Program-made: the position numbers and the translations under genes | The notes under the pieces: model-generated | The model's database searches: none | What the model was told of the DNA's origin: nothing | What the model saw: only the letters and a program-made list of their open reading frames with translations | Shown: positions 25,335 through 36,001 of the stretch, piece by piece | Numbering within the stretch: the stretch's first letter is position 1 | How the letters are laid out: each line of letters opens with the position of its first letter | Assembly (NCBI GenBank): GCA_041521345.1 | Contig: JBGOHB010000019.1 | DNA length: 64,000 nucleotides | DNA from: Virgibacillus_N oceani_A | Lineage (GTDB): Bacteria; Bacillota; Bacilli; Bacillales; Amphibacillaceae | Reading direction: 5' to 3' (one strand)

Positions 25335-27317
25335 GTGGAAAATCAATTTGAACTTATATCACCTTATAAACCCGCAGGTGATCAGCCACAGGCCATCAAA
25401 GAAATCACCGAAAAAATTCTAGCCGGTCAGCGCCACCAGACCTTGCTAGGGGCAACTGGTACAGGAAAGACGTTTACGATGTCCAACGTTGTTAAAGAGA
25501 TTAATCGGCCAACCCTTGTGATGGCTCATAATAAAACACTGGCAGGGCAATTGTACAGTGAATTCAAAGATTTTTTTCCAAATAACGCTGTAGAATATTT
25601 CGTCAGCTATTATGATTACTATCAGCCGGAAGCCTATGTGCCTTCATCAGATACATTTATTGAAAAGGACGCAAGCATTAATGATGAGATTGATAAATTG
25701 CGTCACTCGGCAACCTCTGCTCTTTTTGAACGGAATGATGTATTGGTCGTTGCCAGTGTATCCTGTATATATGGTTTAGGTTCACCGGAAGAATATGAGA
25801 GTCAGGTTTTATCCTTAAGGATGGGCATGGAAAAAGACCGGGATCAATTATTAAGAGATCTCGTTGACATACAATATGCAAGAAATGATATCAATTTCAT
25901 TCGTGGAACGTTCCGCGTTCGAGGTGATTCGGTGGAAGTCATTCCTGCTTCACGGGAGGAACGCTGTATTCGCATTGAATTTTTTGGGGATGAAATTGAC
26001 CGGATCCGTGAAGTGGACGCATTAACAGGTGAAATAGTCGGCGACAGAGAACATGTGGCTATTTTCCCGGCATCCCACTTCGTCACCCGGGAGGACAAAA
26101 TGAAAAAAGCCATTAAAAATATCGAAGCGGAACTGCAGGAACGATTGAAAGCGTTCCGTGCGGAGAATAAACTGCTGGAAGCACAGCGTTTGGAGCAGCG
26201 TACGAATTATGATTTGGAAATGATGGATGAAATGGGTTTTTGTTCGGGAATTGAAAACTACTCCCGTCATTTAACATTCCGGAATGAAGGGGATACGCCC
26301 TATACATTAATAGATTTTTTTCCGGATGATTTTCTCGTTATTGTGGATGAATCTCACGCAACCTTGCCACAGGTTCGAGGAATGTATAATGGGGACAGAG
26401 CCCGTAAGCAGGTGCTGGTAGATCATGGATTCCGCTTGCCTTCTGCACTGGATAACCGTCCATTGCAATTTGAGGAATTTGAGAAAAAGACAAATCAGCT
26501 CGTCTATATTTCAGCCACACCGGGACCTTATGAGCGTGAACACTCCCCGGACATAACCGAGCAGATCATCCGGCCGACGGGACTGCTTGACCCGGAAGTA
26601 GATGTAAGGCCAATTGAGGGACAAATAGACGATTTAATTGGTGAAATAAATAAAAGAACCGAACGCGATGAACGTGTTTTAGTCACCACACTGACCAAAA
26701 AAATGTCGGAGGACTTGACCGATTATTTAAAGGAATTGGGTATCAAGGTTGCCTATTTACATTCGGAGATTAAGACACTGGAACGAATTGAAATCATCCG
26801 CGATCTACGTGTTGGCAAATACGATGTACTCGTTGGAATCAACCTGCTTAGGGAAGGGCTTGATATCCCGGAAGTATCTCTGGTTGCCATACTGGATGCA
26901 GATAAAGAAGGCTTTCTTCGTTCCGAACGCTCGCTGATCCAGACGATGGGTCGAGCTGCGAGAAATGAAAACGGGGAAGTGGTGATGTATGCCGATAAAA
27001 TTACCGACTCAATGCGGGTAGCAATTGATGAAACAAACCGCCGTCGTGAGATCCAGATGGCATTTAACGAAGAACATAATATTACACCAACAACGATTAA
27101 AAAAGAAGTCCGTGATGTGATCCGGGCAACGGTAGCTGCAGAGGAACAGGAAGAATACAAGGAAACAACGAAGAGTTTAACAGAGCTTTCGAAAAAGGAA
27201 AAAACAAAGGTCATCGACCAAATGGAAAAGGAAATGAAGGAAGCGGCAAAAGCACTCGACTTCGAGAAAGCTGCCGAGCTTCGTGATGTTATACTCGAAC
27301 TTAAAGCTGAAGGGTGA
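25335..27317 (+). CDS. uvrB: UvrB, excision nuclease subunit B
   Basis: 660 aa from GTG 25335 behind CGGAGG. The start FELISPYKPAGDQPQAI, Walker A LLGATGTGKTFT, the beta-hairpin region with YYDYYQPEAYVPSSDTFIEK and helicase motif VDESHATLPQ are all canonical. The C-terminal UVR domain (MKEAAKALDFEKAAELRD) that contacts UvrC is present. UvrB loads at lesions with UvrA and guides incision. uvrA begins 6 bases downstream. Confidence 0.98.
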   Translation: MENQFELISPYKPAGDQPQAIKEITEKILAGQRHQTLLGATGTGKTFTMSNVVKEINRPTLVMAHNKTLAGQLYSEFKDFFPNNAVEYFVSYYDYYQPEAYVPSSDTFIEKDASINDEIDKLRHSATSALFERNDVLVVASVSCIYGLGSPEEYESQVLSLRMGMEKDRDQLLRDLVDIQYARNDINFIRGTFRVRGDSVEVIPASREERCIRIEFFGDEIDRIREVDALTGEIVGDREHVAIFPASHFVTREDKMKKAIKNIEAELQERLKAFRAENKLLEAQRLEQRTNYDLEMMDEMGFCSGIENYSRHLTFRNEGDTPYTLIDFFPDDFLVIVDESHATLPQVRGMYNGDRARKQVLVDHGFRLPSALDNRPLQFEEFEKKTNQLVYISATPGPYEREHSPDITEQIIRPTGLLDPEVDVRPIEGQIDDLIGEINKRTERDERVLVTTLTKKMSEDLTDYLKELGIKVAYLHSEIKTLERIEIIRDLRVGKYDVLVGINLLREGLDIPEVSLVAILDADKEGFLRSERSLIQTMGRAARNENGEVVMYADKITDSMRVAIDETNRRREIQMAFNEEHNITPTTIKKEVRDVIRATVAAEEQEEYKETTKSLTELSKKEKTKVIDQMEKEMKEAAKALDFEKAAELRDVILELKAEG

Positions 27318-27323
27318 TTAAGC

Positions 27324-30200
27324 ATGCCTGCTAAAAATATACAAATCCAAGGTGCACGGGCACATAACTTGAAAGATATTAATGTAACTATTCCGAAAAA
27401 TAATCTTGTAGTAGTAACAGGTTTATCTGGGTCGGGGAAATCCTCCCTGGCATTTGACACCATTTATGCGGAGGGACAGCGCCGTTATGTCGAATCCCTC
27501 TCCGCTTATGCAAGGCAATTTCTCGGGCAGATGGACAAGCCTGATGTCGATGTGATTGAAGGTCTTTCCCCGGCAATTGCCATTGACCAGAAAACAACTA
27601 GCAAAAACCCCCGTTCTACTGTTGCAACGGTGACGGAAATTTACGATTACCTGAGGCTTTTATATGCCAGGGTAGGCCGACCAACCTGCCCTAAACATGG
27701 CATTGAAATCAGCTCGCAAACGGTGCAGCAAATGGTGGACCGGATTATGGAATATCCTGAACGAACAAAAATGCAGATTCTTGCACCGATTGTTTCCGGA
27801 AGAAAAGGGGAGCATGTGAAAGTATTTGAAAAGCTGAAACAGGAAGGGTATGTCCGCATTCGTGTTGATAATGAAATGCGGGAAGTATCGGAAGAGATTA
27901 AGCTTGAAAAAAATAAAAAACATTCCATTGAAGTAGTCGTTGACAGGATCGTTATCAAAGAAGGGGTTGCCGGCCGACTGAGTGATTCCATCGAAACAGC
28001 GTTGGGATTAGGCGATGGAAATATCATCGTGGATGTCATTGGCGAAGAGGAATTAACCTTCAGTGAAAATCACGCGTGTCCTATTTGCGGCTTTTCAATT
28101 AGTGACTTGGAACCGCGTCTCTTTTCCTTTAATAGTCCATTTGGTGCCTGTCCGACTTGTGATGGATTAGGCTCCAATCTGGAAGTGGATCTTGATCTGG
28201 TCATTCCCGATTGGGATGTAACGCTAAATGAGCATGCTATCGATGCTTGGAAGCCGATCAGTTCACAATATTATCCGCAGCTGTTGAAATGTGTTTGCGA
28301 TCATTATGGCATTGACATGAACATCCCTGTTAAGGATATTCCAAAAGATCAAATGGATAAGATTTTACATGGGAGCGGCAAGGAAAAAATTCATTTCTAT
28401 TATAAAAATGACTTTGGCAAAATCCGTGATACACATATTATGTTTGAAGGGGTATTAAATAATATCTCAAGACGTTATCATGAGACAAGCTCTGATTTTA
28501 TCCGGGAAACCTTGGAGAAATTCATGGCACAGAAGGCTTGCCCCACATGTGCCGGATACAGGCTGAATGAAGAAGCCTTGGCTGTACTCGTAAACGGCCT
28601 TCATATAAGCAAAGTAACCGATTTTTCCATCGTGGAGGCGAAGAACTTTTTTGCGGGTCTCTCTTTGACGGAAAAAGAAAGTAAGATTGCTAAAATGATT
28701 TTAAAAGAAATTGATAACCGGCTTGAATTTTTAAATAATGTCGGTCTTGATTACCTGACATTATCCAGGGCGGCCGGAACACTTTCCGGTGGTGAGGCCC
28801 AGCGGATCAGGCTTGCGACACAGATTGGTTCGGCTTTGACTGGTGTCCTTTATGTATTGGATGAGCCATCAATTGGTCTTCACCAGCGAGATAACAATCG
28901 TTTGCTTGATACACTAAAAAAGATGAGGGATCTTGATAATACGCTAATTGTCGTAGAGCATGATGAGGACACGATGATGGCAGCAGATTGGCTCATTGAT
29001 ATTGGCCCTGGAGCAGGAGAATATGGCGGTGAAATTGTCGCGAGCGGTCCGCCGAAAGAGGTAATGAAAAACAAGCAATCATTAACAGGGAAATACCTTA
29101 CAGGAGAAAAATTCATTTCGGTTCCGGCAAAACGAAGAAAGAGAAGTAAAAAGAATATTGAAGTCCTCGGTGCCACAGAAAACAACTTGAAAAATGTTCA
29201 AGCTAAATTTCCAATCGGTGTTTTGACAGTCGTCACCGGTGTATCAGGATCTGGTAAAAGTACCCTCGTGAATGAAATTTTATATAAGTCACTGTCAAAA
29301 TCGTTGAACAAGAGCAAGCTGAAGCCTGGCAAGCATAAAAAAATAAAAGGTATCGACCATGTCGAAAAGGTCATAGATATTGACCAGTCGCCGATCGGAA
29401 GAACACCACGATCAAACCCGGCAACGTATACCGGCGTATTTGATAATATCAGAGATGTATTTGCCCAGACAAATGAAGCAAAAGTGCGCGGCTATAAGAA
29501 AGGACGTTTCAGTTTTAATGTGAAAGGCGGACGCTGTGAGGCATGCCGCGGGGACGGGATCATTAAAATAGAGATGCATTTCCTGCCCGACGTGTATGTA
29601 CCATGCGAGGTCTGTCACGGAAAACGATACAATCGGGAAACACTGGAAGTGAAATACAAAGGAAAGAATATTGCCGATGTCCTGGAATTAACGATTGAAG
29701 AAGCACTGGATTTTTTCGAGAATATTCCTAAAATCAAACGCAAAATGCAGACAATTTATGATGTCGGACTTGGTTATATCACATTAGGACAGTCGGCAAC
29801 AACGCTGTCAGGTGGTGAGGCGCAGCGTGTAAAACTGGCCAGTGAACTGCACCGCCGCTCTAATGGGAAATCCTTTTATATCCTCGATGAACCAACAACC
29901 GGGCTGCATACAGATGATATTGACCGTCTCTTAAAGGTGCTGCAGCGACTTGTGGAAAACGGAGACAGCGTTCTAATCATTGAGCATAATTTGGATGTAA
30001 TTAAAACAGCAGATCATATTATTGATATGGGGCCTGAAGGCGGTGACCGCGGAGGAGAAGTTATTGCCACCGGTACACCGGAGGAAATCGCAGAAGTAGA
30101 AAGATCCTATACCGGATATTATTTAAAATCTGTTCTGGAACGGGATAAAAAGCGGATGAATGCAAGTCTGGAGAAAAAACAGAAGGCTTTAACAAAATAA
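27324..30200 (+). CDS. uvrA: UvrA, excision nuclease subunit A
   Basis: 958 aa, the usual size. Two ABC ATPase modules: Walker A GLSGSGKSS near residue 34 and GVSGSGKST near 640, with signatures LSGGEAQR in both halves. Zinc-binding Cys pairs are seen at CPICGF..CPTCDG and CEACRGDG..CEVCHG. It recognises damaged DNA and hands it to UvrB. It is translationally close-coupled to uvrB. Confidence 0.98.
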   Translation: MPAKNIQIQGARAHNLKDINVTIPKNNLVVVTGLSGSGKSSLAFDTIYAEGQRRYVESLSAYARQFLGQMDKPDVDVIEGLSPAIAIDQKTTSKNPRSTVATVTEIYDYLRLLYARVGRPTCPKHGIEISSQTVQQMVDRIMEYPERTKMQILAPIVSGRKGEHVKVFEKLKQEGYVRIRVDNEMREVSEEIKLEKNKKHSIEVVVDRIVIKEGVAGRLSDSIETALGLGDGNIIVDVIGEEELTFSENHACPICGFSISDLEPRLFSFNSPFGACPTCDGLGSNLEVDLDLVIPDWDVTLNEHAIDAWKPISSQYYPQLLKCVCDHYGIDMNIPVKDIPKDQMDKILHGSGKEKIHFYYKNDFGKIRDTHIMFEGVLNNISRRYHETSSDFIRETLEKFMAQKACPTCAGYRLNEEALAVLVNGLHISKVTDFSIVEAKNFFAGLSLTEKESKIAKMILKEIDNRLEFLNNVGLDYLTLSRAAGTLSGGEAQRIRLATQIGSALTGVLYVLDEPSIGLHQRDNNRLLDTLKKMRDLDNTLIVVEHDEDTMMAADWLIDIGPGAGEYGGEIVASGPPKEVMKNKQSLTGKYLTGEKFISVPAKRRKRSKKNIEVLGATENNLKNVQAKFPIGVLTVVTGVSGSGKSTLVNEILYKSLSKSLNKSKLKPGKHKKIKGIDHVEKVIDIDQSPIGRTPRSNPATYTGVFDNIRDVFAQTNEAKVRGYKKGRFSFNVKGGRCEACRGDGIIKIEMHFLPDVYVPCEVCHGKRYNRETLEVKYKGKNIADVLELTIEEALDFFENIPKIKRKMQTIYDVGLGYITLGQSATTLSGGEAQRVKLASELHRRSNGKSFYILDEPTTGLHTDDIDRLLKVLQRLVENGDSVLIIEHNLDVIKTADHIIDMGPEGGDRGGEVIATGTPEEIAEVERSYTGYYLKSVLERDKKRMNASLEKKQKALTK

Positions 30201-30328
30201 CCGCTGTAAAAGTTGAAATAACTACCGGAAATGAAATGATGAGAATCTGCAGTCCTCTTAGCTGGTTTATTCGCAAGAGTTGATATTACTTTTGAAATGA
30301 TTTAAAATTGTAATGAGAATAGATTGAG

Positions 30329-30346
30329 AATGAAATAGGATTCATT
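30329..30346 (+). promoter_or_regulatory. Imperfect dyad upstream of sufC
   Basis: AATGAA-ATAGGA-TTCATT lies 41 bases before sufC. It also sits beside a direct repeat TGAGAAT (30314 and 30325 area). It could be an operator for the suf operon. It is not a clear Fur, PerR or known SufR site. Confidence 0.3.
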
Positions 30347-30386
30347 CATAAATCAATTATACAAAATAGTATTTGGAGGTATCGAC

Positions 30387-31172
30387 ATGGCAGGATCAAC
30401 ACTGGAAATTAAGAATCTTCATGTTACCATTGAAGACAAAGAGATATTAAAGGGATTAGACCTTACAATAAAGGGTGGAGAATTTCACGCAGTAATGGGA
30501 CCAAACGGTACAGGGAAGTCAACTTTGGCTTCAGCAGTAATGGGACACCCGAAATATGAAATTACGGAAGGCAGCATCCATTTGGATGGGGAAGATGTAC
30601 TCGAAATGGAAGTGGATGAACGTGCTCGTGCAGGGCTTTTCCTTGCAATGCAGTATCCAAGTGAAATCAGCGGTGTAACAACATCAGACTTCTTGCGTTC
30701 TTCTATTAATGCAAAGCGTGAAGAAGGCGATGAAATCCCGCTTATGAAATTCATCAAAGAAATGGACAATACATTGGATGCCCTTGAGATTGATAAAAAC
30801 ATGGCACAGCGCTATTTAAATGAGGGATTCTCGGGCGGGGAGAAAAAACGTAACGAGATTCTTCAATTAATGCTGTTAAAACCTGAAATTGCCATCCTGG
30901 ATGAAATTGATTCCGGTTTGGATATAGATGCATTGAAAGTTGTTTCAAAAGGAATTAATCAAATGCGTGATGAGAATTTTGGTTGCTTAATCATTACTCA
31001 CTATCAGCGTTTGTTAAACTATATTGAGCCGGATCATGTTCATGTTATGATGCAAGGACGTATTGTGAAATCAGGCGGACCTGAATTAGCACAGCGTCTG
31101 GAAGCAGAAGGATATGAGTGGATCAAAGAAGAACTTGGTATTGAAGATCATACAGTTGGCCAAAACGCATAA
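30387..31172 (+). CDS. sufC: SufC, ATPase of the SufBCD scaffold
   Basis: 261 aa with TTTGGAGG upstream. ABC-type ATPase with Walker A GPNGTGKST, signature FSGGEKKR and Walker B AILDEIDSGLDIDALK, the SufC-specific wording. It energises Fe-S cluster assembly on SufB-SufD. It is the first gene of sufCDSUB, the main Fe-S machine of Bacillus; the gene order is the standard one. sufD follows after 16 bases. Confidence 0.98.
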   Translation: MAGSTLEIKNLHVTIEDKEILKGLDLTIKGGEFHAVMGPNGTGKSTLASAVMGHPKYEITEGSIHLDGEDVLEMEVDERARAGLFLAMQYPSEISGVTTSDFLRSSINAKREEGDEIPLMKFIKEMDNTLDALEIDKNMAQRYLNEGFSGGEKKRNEILQLMLLKPEIAILDEIDSGLDIDALKVVSKGINQMRDENFGCLIITHYQRLLNYIEPDHVHVMMQGRIVKSGGPELAQRLEAEGYEWIKEELGIEDHTVGQNA

Positions 31173-31188
31173 AGCAAGGAGGGATTAC

Positions 31189-32496
31189 ATGACGGTGGAA
31201 ACAAAATTGCCATACGACAAAGATTATATAGATCAGTTTTCAAAGGATAAAAATGAACCAGCATGGATGCATGAATTTCGACTACAGGCTTTGGAACAGG
31301 CAGATTCACTTAACATGCCTGAGCCGGATAAAACGAAAATTGGAAAATGGAATTTCAATAAATTTAAACATACAGCAACAGGAGAGGCAGTGAATGCTTT
31401 AGAAGATCTGCCAAGTAAGCTTCAGGCATTTTTTGACGCAGATAAAAAACCTGATAACCTGCTTGTCCAACGTAATCACACTGTTGCTTATGCATCACTC
31501 AGTGATGATTTAAAAGAAAAAGGAGTTATATTCACAGATATCTTTACTGCATTGCAGGAGCATGGAGATCTGGTGAAAAAATATTATATGCAGGATGCTG
31601 TTTCTGTAGATGAGCACCGCTTAACCGCACTGCATGCAGCCTTGATGAATGGCGGAGCCTTTGTATATGTTCCTAAAAATGTACAGGTGGAAGTTCCGCT
31701 TCAGGCTATCTTCTGGCAGGAAGACCCGGAAGTATCCATGTTTAATCATGTGCTTGTCGTTGCAGAAGAGAACAGTTCTTTAACTTATGTGGAAAACTAT
31801 TTGTCACATAATGAGAATGAGGAAACAGTTGCTAATGTGGTTGCAGAAGTTATTGCAAAAGATAATGCCAACATTGACTTTGGTGCAGTGGATAACTTTG
31901 CTGCAGGCACAACGGCTTATAATAACCGCCGCGGTGTTGCTTACCGTGATGCTGTTATTGACTGGGCACTTGGTGCAATGAATGATGGAAATACGGTCAA
32001 TGAAAATGTTACACATTTAATCGGAGACAATTCCGTTTCCAATGCAAAAACAGTAAGTGTTGGTCGAGGGAAACAAATCCAGAACTTCAACTCGAAAATT
32101 GTAAACCATGGCATGGATTCCGATGCATATATTCTGCAGCATGGGGTTATGAAAGAACAGGCATCTGCTATCTTTAACGGTATCGGAAAAATTGAGCATG
32201 GAGCTACAAGAGCTAATGCGGAGCAGGAATCCCGTGTTTTGATGTTGAGCGAAAAAGCACGTGGGGACGCCAACCCAATTCTATTAATTGATGAGGACGA
32301 TGTTACTGCAGGTCACGCAGCTTCCGTCGGCCGAGTTGATCCACTGCAGCTCTATTATTTAATGAGCCGCGGTATTACAGAGGAAGAAGCGGAGCGCCTG
32401 ATCATTCATGGATTCCTGGCACCCGTTGTAAATCAACTGCCGATTGAATCCGTAAAAGAACAGCTGACACAAGTAATTGAAAGGAAGGTATACTAA
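31189..32496 (+). CDS. sufD: SufD, Fe-S scaffold subunit
   Basis: 435 aa from ATG 31189, 6 bases after AAGGAGG. The beta-helix core has the DUF59/SufBD signature VGRGKQIQNFNSKIVNHGMDS and the end GITEEEAERLIIHGFLAPVV shared with SufB. SufD pairs with SufB to form the scaffold and is needed for iron entry. The stop shares one base with the sufS start codon. Confidence 0.97.
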   Translation: MTVETKLPYDKDYIDQFSKDKNEPAWMHEFRLQALEQADSLNMPEPDKTKIGKWNFNKFKHTATGEAVNALEDLPSKLQAFFDADKKPDNLLVQRNHTVAYASLSDDLKEKGVIFTDIFTALQEHGDLVKKYYMQDAVSVDEHRLTALHAALMNGGAFVYVPKNVQVEVPLQAIFWQEDPEVSMFNHVLVVAEENSSLTYVENYLSHNENEETVANVVAEVIAKDNANIDFGAVDNFAAGTTAYNNRRGVAYRDAVIDWALGAMNDGNTVNENVTHLIGDNSVSNAKTVSVGRGKQIQNFNSKIVNHGMDSDAYILQHGVMKEQASAIFNGIGKIEHGATRANAEQESRVLMLSEKARGDANPILLIDEDDVTAGHAASVGRVDPLQLYYLMSRGITEEEAERLIIHGFLAPVVNQLPIESVKEQLTQVIERKVY

Positions 32497-33716
32497 TGGA
32501 TGTGCAAGCCATACGGCAGCAATTTCCGATTTTACAGCAGGAAGTAAACGGACATCCCTTAGTTTATCTGGATTCATCTGCGACTTCGCAAAAACCGCAG
32601 GCTGTCATTGAGGCTGTGGAAAACTATTACCGACATGATAACTCGAACGTTCATCGCGGTGTGCATACACTGGGGACCCGGGCAACCGAAAAATATGAGG
32701 GAGCAAGGGATAAAGTACGACGTTTTATTAATGCGGCAAGTACGCAGGAAGTTATTTTTACAAGAGGTACAACAACTGCAATTAATATGGTTGCACACAG
32801 TTATGGAAGAGAAAACTTAACTGCCGGGGATGAAATTGTGATCACACCGATGGAACATCACAGTAATATTATCCCTTGGCAGCAGGTTGCCAAAGCGACT
32901 GGTGCAACGTTAAAATATATGCCACTGCAACCGGACGGCACAATCAAGCTTGAAGATGCAGAAGAAACGATTACATGCAATACAAAAATCGTTGCTGTTA
33001 CCCATGTATCCAACGTGCTTGGTACGATCAATCCGGTGAAGAAAATTGCGGAAATCGCCCATAAAAATGGAGCAGTCATTCTTTTGGATGGAGCACAGGG
33101 TGCGCCACATTTAAAACTGGATGTCGCTGATCTTGATTGTGATTTTTATGCATTTTCCGGTCACAAAATGGGTGCACCTACCGGAATCGGTGTATTATAC
33201 GGAAAAAAACAGCTACTGGAAAGCATGGAGCCATTTGAATTTGGCGGGGAAATGATTGATTTCGTTAATCTCTATGACTCTACGTGGAAAGAGCTTCCCT
33301 GGAAATTCGAAGGCGGCACACCGATCATAGCAGGTGCCATTGGTTTAGGTGCTGCGATTGATTTTTTAAGCGAAGTTGGAATGGATGCCATCACAGAACA
33401 TGAAGTAAAATTAGCTGATTATGCGATGCAGCAATTACGTACAATAGATGGAATAACAATCTACGGACCTGAGAAGCGTGCGGCGCTTGTCACATTTAAC
33501 TTGGATGATGTCCACCCGCATGATACTGCCACTGCACTGGATGCAGATGGGATTGCAGTCCGCGCCGGGCATCATTGTGCCCAGCCGTTAATGCGGTGGC
33601 TGGATGTAACAGCGACAGCACGCGCCAGTTTTTATTTATACAACACAAAAGAAGATGTGGATCGTCTGGTGGAAGGACTTATAAAGACGAAGGAGTATTT
33701 TGGTGATGTCTTTTAA
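32496..33716 (+). CDS. sufS: SufS, cysteine desulfurase
   Basis: 406 aa. PLP-dependent class V aminotransferase fold: the cofactor Lys lies in FSGHKMGAPTGIGVLYG. The catalytic Cys is in RAGHHCAQPLMRWL near residue 360, and a group II (SufS) deletion pattern is present. It takes sulfur from cysteine as a persulfide and passes it to SufU. It overlaps sufU by 11 bases and shares a base with sufD, so the operon is tightly coupled. Confidence 0.98.
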   Translation: MDVQAIRQQFPILQQEVNGHPLVYLDSSATSQKPQAVIEAVENYYRHDNSNVHRGVHTLGTRATEKYEGARDKVRRFINAASTQEVIFTRGTTTAINMVAHSYGRENLTAGDEIVITPMEHHSNIIPWQQVAKATGATLKYMPLQPDGTIKLEDAEETITCNTKIVAVTHVSNVLGTINPVKKIAEIAHKNGAVILLDGAQGAPHLKLDVADLDCDFYAFSGHKMGAPTGIGVLYGKKQLLESMEPFEFGGEMIDFVNLYDSTWKELPWKFEGGTPIIAGAIGLGAAIDFLSEVGMDAITEHEVKLADYAMQQLRTIDGITIYGPEKRAALVTFNLDDVHPHDTATALDADGIAVRAGHHCAQPLMRWLDVTATARASFYLYNTKEDVDRLVEGLIKTKEYFGDVF

Positions 33717-34137
33717 TAACTTGGATACACTATACAGACAAGTAATCATGGATCATTATAAAAATCCGCGTAATAAAGGTGAAATTGATGGGGATGTTCT
33801 AACCGTAGATATGAATAACCCTACGTGTGGAGATCGCATTAAGCTGCAAATGCAAGTGGAAGATGAAACAGTAAAAGAGGCCAAATTTGAGGGGGAAGGC
33901 TGCTCCATCAGCATGTCTTCTGCCTCCATGATGACCCAGGCAATAAAAGGGAGAAACGTCGATGAAGCATTGCAAATGTCAGAAGTGTTTTCCCGGATGA
34001 TGCTTGGCGAAGATGTTGATACTGAAATGGAATTAGGTGACATTGAAGCATTGCAAGGTGTATCCCAATTCCCTGCACGTATAAAATGTGCTACACTTGC
34101 ATGGAAGGCAATGGAAAAAGGTGTGAAGGAAGAGTAG
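33706..34137 (+). CDS. sufU: SufU, zinc-dependent sulfur transferase
   Basis: 143 aa from ATG 33706, inside the 3' end of sufS, with AAGGAG about 10 bases upstream. Conserved ligands are Cys in NPTCGDR, Cys in GEGCSISMSSASM, and Cys in IKCATLAW, plus Asp of CGDR. In Bacillus SufU binds zinc and receives the persulfide from SufS rather than acting as an IscU scaffold. Its position between sufS and sufB is typical of Bacillota. Confidence 0.97.
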   Translation: MSFNNLDTLYRQVIMDHYKNPRNKGEIDGDVLTVDMNNPTCGDRIKLQMQVEDETVKEAKFEGEGCSISMSSASMMTQAIKGRNVDEALQMSEVFSRMMLGEDVDTEMELGDIEALQGVSQFPARIKCATLAWKAMEKGVKEE

Positions 34138-34179
34138 TTAGAACTGTCATTTGCAATCACCTAAAGGAGGTTTTTATAT

Positions 34180-35577
34180 ATGGCAAAAAATTTGCCTGAA
34201 GTTGAAGATTATAAATATGGGTTTCAAGACAAAGACGTGTCTGTTTTCCGCTCAGGAAAAGGGTTAACCCGTGAAATAGTAGAAGAAATTTCCAGTATGA
34301 AGGAAGAGCCACAATGGATGCTGGATTACCGTTTGAAAGCGTTGGAGCATTTTTATGAGCGTCCAATGCCACAGTGGGGCGGAGATCTTTCAGAACTAGA
34401 CTTTGATGAAATTGTCTACTATGTTAAGCCATCAGAAAGACAAGGAAGAACATGGGATGAAGTTCCGGAAGAGATTAAACAAACTTTTGATAGACTTGGT
34501 ATTCCTGAAGCAGAGCAAAAGTATTTGGCAGGGGTTTCTGCACAGTATGAGTCTGAGGTTGTTTATCAGAGCCTGCAAGAGGACCTGGAAAATATGGGTA
34601 TTATTTTCACAGATACCGATACAGCACTCCAAGAGCATGAAGAACTATTCAAGGAATACTTCGGAAAAGTAATTCCAGCAACAGATAATAAATTCTCGGC
34701 ACTAAACTCTGCTGTATGGTCAGGCGGCTCATTCATTTACGTGCCAAAAGGAGTTCAGACTTCTACGCCATTACAAGCATACTTCCGAATTAACTCGGAA
34801 AATATGGGACAGTTTGAAAGAACCTTGATTATCGTTGATGAGGGTGCATCTGCCCACTATGTAGAAGGCTGTACTGCGCCGACTTATACAACCAACTCTC
34901 TGCACAGTGCAGTAGTTGAAATCTTTGTTAAAAAAGATGCTTATTGCCGTTATACAACCATTCAAAACTGGGCAAATAATGTGTATAACCTGGTTACAAA
35001 GCGTGCTACCGTTGCGGAAAATGGAAACATGGAATGGATTGATGGTAACCTCGGTTCTAAATTAACGATGAAATATCCGTCTATCCTTCTTCGTGGAGAA
35101 GGTGCGCGTGGAAACACGCTATCTATTGCATTAGCAGGTAAAGGTCAGCTGCAGCACGCAGGAGCTAAAATGCATCACTTGGCGCCAAACACTTCTTCTT
35201 CGATTGTATCCAAGTCCATTTCCAGAGGTGGCGGGAAAGTATCCTACCTTGGACTAGTACACTTTGGAAAAAAAGCAGATGGTGCCCGCTCTAACATCGA
35301 GTGTGATACGCTAATTATGGATAATCAATCAACATCTGATACGATTCCATATAACGAAATTCACAATGACAATATTTCTTTAGAGCACGAAGCAAAAGTT
35401 TCCAAAGTTTCCGAGGAGCAGCTGTTCTATCTGATGAGCAGAGGCCTGGATGAACAGGAAGCAACTGAAATGATTGTCATGGGCTTCATCGAGCCGTTTA
35501 CAAAAGAACTTCCAATGGAGTATGCGGTGGAAATGAACCGTTTAATCAGCTTTGAAATGGAAGGGTCTATTGGTTAA
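34180..35577 (+). CDS. sufB: SufB, Fe-S scaffold
   Basis: 465 aa with AAAGGAGG at about 34163-34170. Typical SufB: YVEGCTAPTYTTNSLHSAVVE with the scaffold Cys, then IECDTLIMDNQSTSDTIPY, and a C-terminus matching SufD. It is where clusters are assembled with SufC and SufD. It closes the operon; a terminator follows. Confidence 0.98.
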   Translation: MAKNLPEVEDYKYGFQDKDVSVFRSGKGLTREIVEEISSMKEEPQWMLDYRLKALEHFYERPMPQWGGDLSELDFDEIVYYVKPSERQGRTWDEVPEEIKQTFDRLGIPEAEQKYLAGVSAQYESEVVYQSLQEDLENMGIIFTDTDTALQEHEELFKEYFGKVIPATDNKFSALNSAVWSGGSFIYVPKGVQTSTPLQAYFRINSENMGQFERTLIIVDEGASAHYVEGCTAPTYTTNSLHSAVVEIFVKKDAYCRYTTIQNWANNVYNLVTKRATVAENGNMEWIDGNLGSKLTMKYPSILLRGEGARGNTLSIALAGKGQLQHAGAKMHHLAPNTSSSIVSKSISRGGGKVSYLGLVHFGKKADGARSNIECDTLIMDNQSTSDTIPYNEIHNDNISLEHEAKVSKVSEEQLFYLMSRGLDEQEATEMIVMGFIEPFTKELPMEYAVEMNRLISFEMEGSIG

Positions 35578-35587
35578 TATTTTTGTT

Positions 35588-35622
35588 ATAACCCTTGTCA
35601 CTTTAGTGGCAGGGGTTTTGTT
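35588..35622 (+). terminator. Terminator after sufB
   Basis: AACCCTTGTCAC pairs with GTGGCAGGGGTT around TTTA, then TTGTTTT. Confidence 0.85.
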
Positions 35623-36001
35623 TTCTAAAAAAGAATAGCTTGTTTAATATTGATCCTGATATATATGCTATTAAAAAAAGTCTTCAATGTTTGTTCAAGC
35701 AGACATTTTAACGAAATTAATCCAAGAAAATGTCTACAATATAAGTTCTGGAAGAAAATACAGTATAATATAGCCAATAAAATTTTCAAATAAATGGTCA
35801 ACATCGATTAGCTGCAGCTCTCCCTTCATCTAGCAAAATTCTTATCTCAGAATCATTAGAATACAACTACTTCTCACAGGTTCAATCGGGTCTGTATATT
35901 ATAAAAGGCCACTTGTTCTTTTTTGCTTTTTAAAATAAACGAACGAATATGTATTCATTTTTTGTGAATTGTGCCAGTGTATTTCGGACATTTATTTATA
36001 A
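35623..36001. other. Gap between suf terminator and the nucleotidyltransferase-partner remnant
   Basis: 379 A/T-rich bases with many stops in all frames. It may include decayed 5' sequence of the following remnant. I find no RNA fold or promoter worth naming. Confidence 0.4.

Noticed and set aside
30301..30330. Fur box before sufC
   Set aside because: TGAGAAT occurs as a direct repeat rather than the inverted 7-1-7 Fur pattern, so it does not meet the consensus.
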